Of a stretch of 8,626 nt of DNA, positions 6,555-8,626 are shown in pieces. The first letter of the stretch is position 1. Each line of letters begins with the position of its first letter. The stretch spans positions 1-8,626 of the forward strand of contig CAJUAC010000090.1 in assembly GCA_910583885.1 (NCBI GenBank), read 5' to 3'. A program made the position numbers and the translations under genes. The DNA comes from an uncultured Oscillospiraceae bacterium (lineage in GTDB: Bacteria > Bacillota > Clostridia > Oscillospirales > Oscillospiraceae). Below the pieces are notes generated by a model. It made no database searches and was not told where the DNA came from. It saw nothing but the letters and a program-made list of their open reading frames with translations.

Positions 6555-6878
6555 CTATTCCTTGGTGACAGTAACGGTATAGTCGGTGTGTCCGCCGCCG
6601 TCCACCGCAACGGAAACAATCAGAACGTTTTCACCGTTATTCCACGCTACAGAGGACTCGTTCGGAACGGCCTCGCCGTTGATCGATACGAGGATCAGCG
6701 CATTATCATCAGCTGGCACGGCGCGAACCTTGTTCGTATTGTTAGCGGTTGTCGCTGTGTAGTTTGTAACGCCGGGAGCAAATGCCGGGTTCAGGATAAG
6801 ACTGCCGATAGTAAGCCCCGACAAGACGGGGCTTACCCTGCCAGGGATCCCGTCCTTGTCATTACTACCGGCAGTCAT
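6555..6878 (-). CDS. Cadherin-like beta-sandwich (Ig-like) protein, likely capsid decoration
   Basis: A 107-residue protein that is nearly all one cadherin-like beta-sandwich domain (PF12733 type), about residues 17-106. Visible landmarks are LSGLTIGSLILNPAFAPGVTNYTA, given here as the stretch at residues 19-42 (Leu-rich first strand, then the N-P-A-F and N-Y-T signature), a central VSINGE turn, NNGENVLIVSV, and the closing Asp-Tyr-Thr-Val-Thr-Val-Thr strand. Such domains sit on phage capsid or tail surfaces and may bind carbohydrate. There is no signal peptide. Its ATG overlaps the capsid stop codon (ATGA) with no good separate ribosome site, so translation is probably coupled to the capsid gene, and its frame is -1 to that gene. 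A perfect 10-bp inverted repeat lies inside codons 15-23. Decoration of the head is inferred from position; the domain call is fairly secure. Confidence 0.8.
   Translation of the reverse strand: MTAGSNDKDGIPGRVSPVLSGLTIGSLILNPAFAPGVTNYTATTANNTNKVRAVPADDNALILVSINGEAVPNESSVAWNNGENVLIVSVAVDGGGHTDYTVTVTKE
6811..6836 (-). promoter_or_regulatory. Perfect 10-bp hairpin inside the Ig-like gene
   Basis: The arms gtaagccccg (6811-6820) and cggggcttac (6827-6836) are exact reverse complements around a 6-base loop. In the minus-strand transcript this hairpin lies about 40-70 bases past the start codon of the Ig-like gene. No U run follows, so it is not a typical terminator. It could slow ribosomes, lower expression of the Ig-like protein relative to capsid, or mark an RNase cut site. 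Chance is unlikely but not excluded in GC-rich coding DNA. Confidence 0.5.
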
Positions 6879-7840
6879 TCCCCCGAGACACCGCCCTCAT
6901 CGGAAAGGCTTGCCGCAGCCGCACCGCTGGATACATTGAACTGGAGGGCATCCTGCTTCTTGTTGAGGATGAACACGTCCTCAAAGCTCTCTTCATAGTA
7001 GATGTACTTGCCCTCGGTCACAGCGGACGGGGGGTCAAGCTGGGAGAACTGATAGGACACGGGGGTAATGACCGCGTTGGGGTGGACCAGGAACATGTTG
7101 ATCTGCAGGGCGTCGGAGGCGGGTTTCCAGCCGGCGGTGAAGTCGTACTTCGTTTTCATCAGTGCAGCGGGCACACCGACGATCTGCACTTCCTCAATGC
7201 GGGACACGGCCCGGCTGATGGCGCCGCCGCCACGCTGCACGTCAAAGTTCCGGGTAATGCCCGCCGCCGCCTTGAGGAGGGTCTGTACCTCAAAGGTGCA
7301 ATACAGAATCCGGCCATTGGCGGGAACGCGGGCGTTGTCCATGTTCAACATGAGCTTGTCAAACACGGACAGGACATTGGCCGCGGTCAGCGCCGTAGTG
7401 TCGGCGGTCATAGCCTTTTTGGAGCTGTCGCTGGGGTCAGTGCTGGACCACAGCTTGTAGAGCGTGGACACGCAGTAAGCGTCCATCTCGGGGAACTTCT
7501 GCTCCTCATTGAACACCCTTGTGATATTCTGGATACTGGCAACCTCGTTGGTCTGGTCGATGTCCTTGGGGTGAACCAAGGTGGACCACTTGCGCTGGTT
7601 GGAGAGTACCTTGGGCTCCCAGGCGTTATCATAGTTGCGGGTAGCGGTGGCGATGGTGTCCCGGTCCGCCGCCACCCGGCCGGTGGTGGAGATGTTGGGG
7701 ATGTAGATGGTCTTGCCATCCTCACCCATGCGGTAACGCCCATTATTCTCCGTGGCGTACAGCGCGCCGAAATTCAGCACATAAGGGTACGCCTGGGAGA
7801 GGGCCTGGGCGTACTGCGCGGCATAGTTGATTCCTGCCAT
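6875..7840 (-). CDS. Major capsid protein
   Basis: Main head shell subunit, 321 residues, a typical length for A118-like and clostridial phage coat proteins expected to have the HK97 fold. The N-terminus (MAGINYAAQYAQALSQAYPY) is followed by a beta-rich part with the IYIPNISTTGR and KWSTLVHPKDIDQTNEV stretches, then a mid-domain with RVPANGRILYCTFEVQTLL, and a C-terminal part ending in a low-complexity Ala/Ser/Gly tail from about residue 305. The ATG has a strong AGGAGG at 7849-7854 with an 8-base spacer, fitting high expression. It follows the scaffold gene by 40 bases and overlaps the next gene by four bases (ATGA). I recognise it from gene order and general sequence character; no catalytic motif is expected. 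It has no obvious protease-cleaved N-terminal delta domain, consistent with a separate scaffold gene. Confidence 0.88.
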   Translation of the reverse strand: MAGINYAAQYAQALSQAYPYVLNFGALYATENNGRYRMGEDGKTIYIPNISTTGRVAADRDTIATATRNYDNAWEPKVLSNQRKWSTLVHPKDIDQTNEVASIQNITRVFNEEQKFPEMDAYCVSTLYKLWSSTDPSDSSKKAMTADTTALTAANVLSVFDKLMLNMDNARVPANGRILYCTFEVQTLLKAAAGITRNFDVQRGGGAISRAVSRIEEVQIVGVPAALMKTKYDFTAGWKPASDALQINMFLVHPNAVITPVSYQFSQLDPPSAVTEGKYIYYEESFEDVFILNKKQDALQFNVSSGAAAASLSDEGGVSGE

Positions 7841-7872
7841 TCCTGTTTCCTCCTGTTAAAGATAAAATTTTA

Positions 7873-7903
7873 TCCGGCCCTTACTCTTTCGGTACGGGCC
7901 GGA
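7873..7903 (-). terminator. Hairpin across the scaffold stop codon, terminator-like or processing site
   Basis: The arms tccggccc (7873-7880) and gggccgga (7896-7903) are perfect 8-bp reverse complements, and the loop can pair three more bases (tac/gta) after a mismatch. The scaffold stop codon lies in the loop side. In the transcript the stem is followed by UAAAAUUUUAUC, which is AU-rich but not a clean U tract. A partial terminator, an RNase processing site or a stabiliser for the 5' end of the capsid message are all possible. A 14-base perfect palindrome, gataaaattttatc (7861-7874), adjoins it and could form a competing small stem. Confidence 0.45.
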
Positions 7904-8504
7904 CGCCGGTGAAATTAAAATGGAACCCCTTTCCGTCCGGCGCGGGGGGCTTGCCGGTGGGCGGGAGCACAATGTTGGGCTTACCATCCGGGGGAGTCTG
8001 ATCCTGCTGTTCTGCCTGGAACGCGCCGGGGTCGTCCTGCTTGTAAGCCTCCACAAAATCTGTGAAACCAAGAATCTTCTCGCCCTCCAGCTTCATACCC
8101 TTCTCAATGGCGCCGCGCACAAAATCCCGCTGGGCGGCGGTGCTGGAGAATTTCAGCTTGCCCGCTTCCATCTTCACGGCGAACTCATACGCCTGCTGGG
8201 CGCTCTTCTTCTCCCACTCCGTCTTCTCCGTATCATACTTGGACTGGAGGCCGGTCAGAGCGTTTTGCGCCTCCGTGAGCTTGCTGGCGTCCGCGGCGGC
8301 GGCAGTCAGCTTCTCGTTGAGGCCGGCCAAATCCGTGTCCCGCTGCGTGACCTGGCCCTGCAAGTCGCTGATCTGGCCCTGGAGCGTGGCGCGCTCCGCA
8401 TCGAACTTCCCTTTCTCACTCTCGATGTCGGAGGCGTTCTCGGCCATGATCTTGTCCACCTTCTCCTTCTCCAGCCCCAGATCCTCCAAAAACTTTCTTT
8501 CCAT
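7881..8504 (-). CDS. Phage scaffolding protein, GP20 family
   Basis: Internal scaffold that guides capsid assembly and is then lost from the procapsid. The 207-residue product starts with the GP20-type segment MERKFLEDLGLEKEKVDKIM and continues as a charged coiled coil over about residues 20-100 (regular Leu/Ile spacing, many Glu, Lys and Gln). A KFSSTAAQRDFVRGAI stretch follows, then a Pro/Gly/Gln-rich linker, and it ends FHFNFTGVRPVPKE, the type of C-terminal tail expected to contact the coat protein. I chose the ATG at 8504 because an AAAGGCGG ribosome site lies about 10 bases upstream; the same frame stays open to a TTG at 8597, but those extra residues look non-coding. Its place directly before the capsid gene is the usual one for this family. 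Family membership is from recognition; the role is family knowledge. Confidence 0.9.
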   Translation of the reverse strand: MERKFLEDLGLEKEKVDKIMAENASDIESEKGKFDAERATLQGQISDLQGQVTQRDTDLAGLNEKLTAAAADASKLTEAQNALTGLQSKYDTEKTEWEKKSAQQAYEFAVKMEAGKLKFSSTAAQRDFVRGAIEKGMKLEGEKILGFTDFVEAYKQDDPGAFQAEQQDQTPPDGKPNIVLPPTGKPPAPDGKGFHFNFTGVRPVPKE

Positions 8505-8546
8505 GTTGGAATACCGCCTTTCTTCAATTTTTTGCCGTGTTCCGGT

Positions 8547-8575
8547 AATATAAAAAGCCCTCCCACGGAAGTGAA
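8547..8575 (-). promoter_or_regulatory. Possible sigma-70 type promoter before the scaffold gene
   Basis: Minus-strand TTCACT (8570-8575) and TATATT (8547-8552) are 17 bases apart, with 4 of 6 and 5 of 6 matches to the -35 and -10 consensus. A start near 8540 would leave a leader of about 36 bases before the scaffold ATG at 8504. The score is modest and phage late genes are often read from a promoter further upstream, so this is only a candidate. The rest of 8505-8626 shows no gene with a convincing ribosome site; the end of an upstream gene beyond the right edge cannot be excluded. Confidence 0.3.
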
Positions 8576-8626
8576 CAGCCCCCGTAAAAACGGACAATAG
8601 ACAAAAGCCCCCTGATGTAGGAAAAT

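Noticed and set aside
7082..7912. 276-codon plus-strand open frame
   Set aside because: Antisense to the major capsid gene; Gly/Val/His-rich shadow product.
8505..8597. 31-residue upstream extension of the scaffold protein from a TTG at 8597
   Set aside because: The extra residues do not resemble the family N-terminus, and the ATG at 8504 has a suitable ribosome site.
1..8626. tRNA, CRISPR, insertion sequence, integrase, att site or defence genes
   Set aside because: None could be seen on either strand; the window is filled by virion structural and assembly genes with only short gaps.

Overview
The window is a stretch of a tailed-phage (siphovirus-type) genome or integrated prophage. Every gene I can support lies on the minus strand, so the operon reads from the right edge (scaffold) to the left edge (tape measure). 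The gene order scaffold, major capsid, connector/minor capsid genes, tail tube, chaperone, Gp15, tape measure matches the head-tail module of Listeria A118-like phages and many prophages of Clostridia. Strong AGGAGG-type ribosome sites, tightly packed or overlapping genes, mixed ATG/GTG/TTG starts and a GC content in the mid-50s percent suggest a GC-moderate Clostridia host, for example a gut Oscillospiraceae; this host guess is inference. Nothing seen shows whether it is a free phage or a prophage: there is no integrase, att site, host gene or tRNA.

Right part (about 6555-8626): a short leader with a possible promoter, the GP20-type scaffolding protein, a strong hairpin across the scaffold stop codon, the major capsid protein, and a one-domain cadherin-like/Ig-like protein joined to the capsid gene by an ATGA overlap. 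Centre (about 4115-6540): two small unrecognised genes, a head-tail connector, a putative head-closure protein, a Minor_capsid_2-like protein and a tail-terminator-like protein with a TTG start. These should form the neck that joins head to tail.

Left part (1-4085): tail tube protein, a putative tail assembly chaperone, a Gp15-family protein overlapping it in the +1 frame, and a large tape measure protein that runs off the left edge. The tape measure is broken by an apparent one-base deletion in a G tract near 1950: the N-terminal coiled-coil part and the C-terminal part are in different frames. The C-terminal part contains a diverged 96-residue tandem duplication and an array of 11-residue Trp/Phe repeats in DNA of lower GC.

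No defence system, CRISPR array, insertion sequence or RNA gene is visible. The points most worth checking are the tape measure frame break, the capsid/Ig-like junction as a possible frameshift site, two RNA hairpins in the capsid region and two orphan genes. I do not see convincing evidence of a wholly new system.
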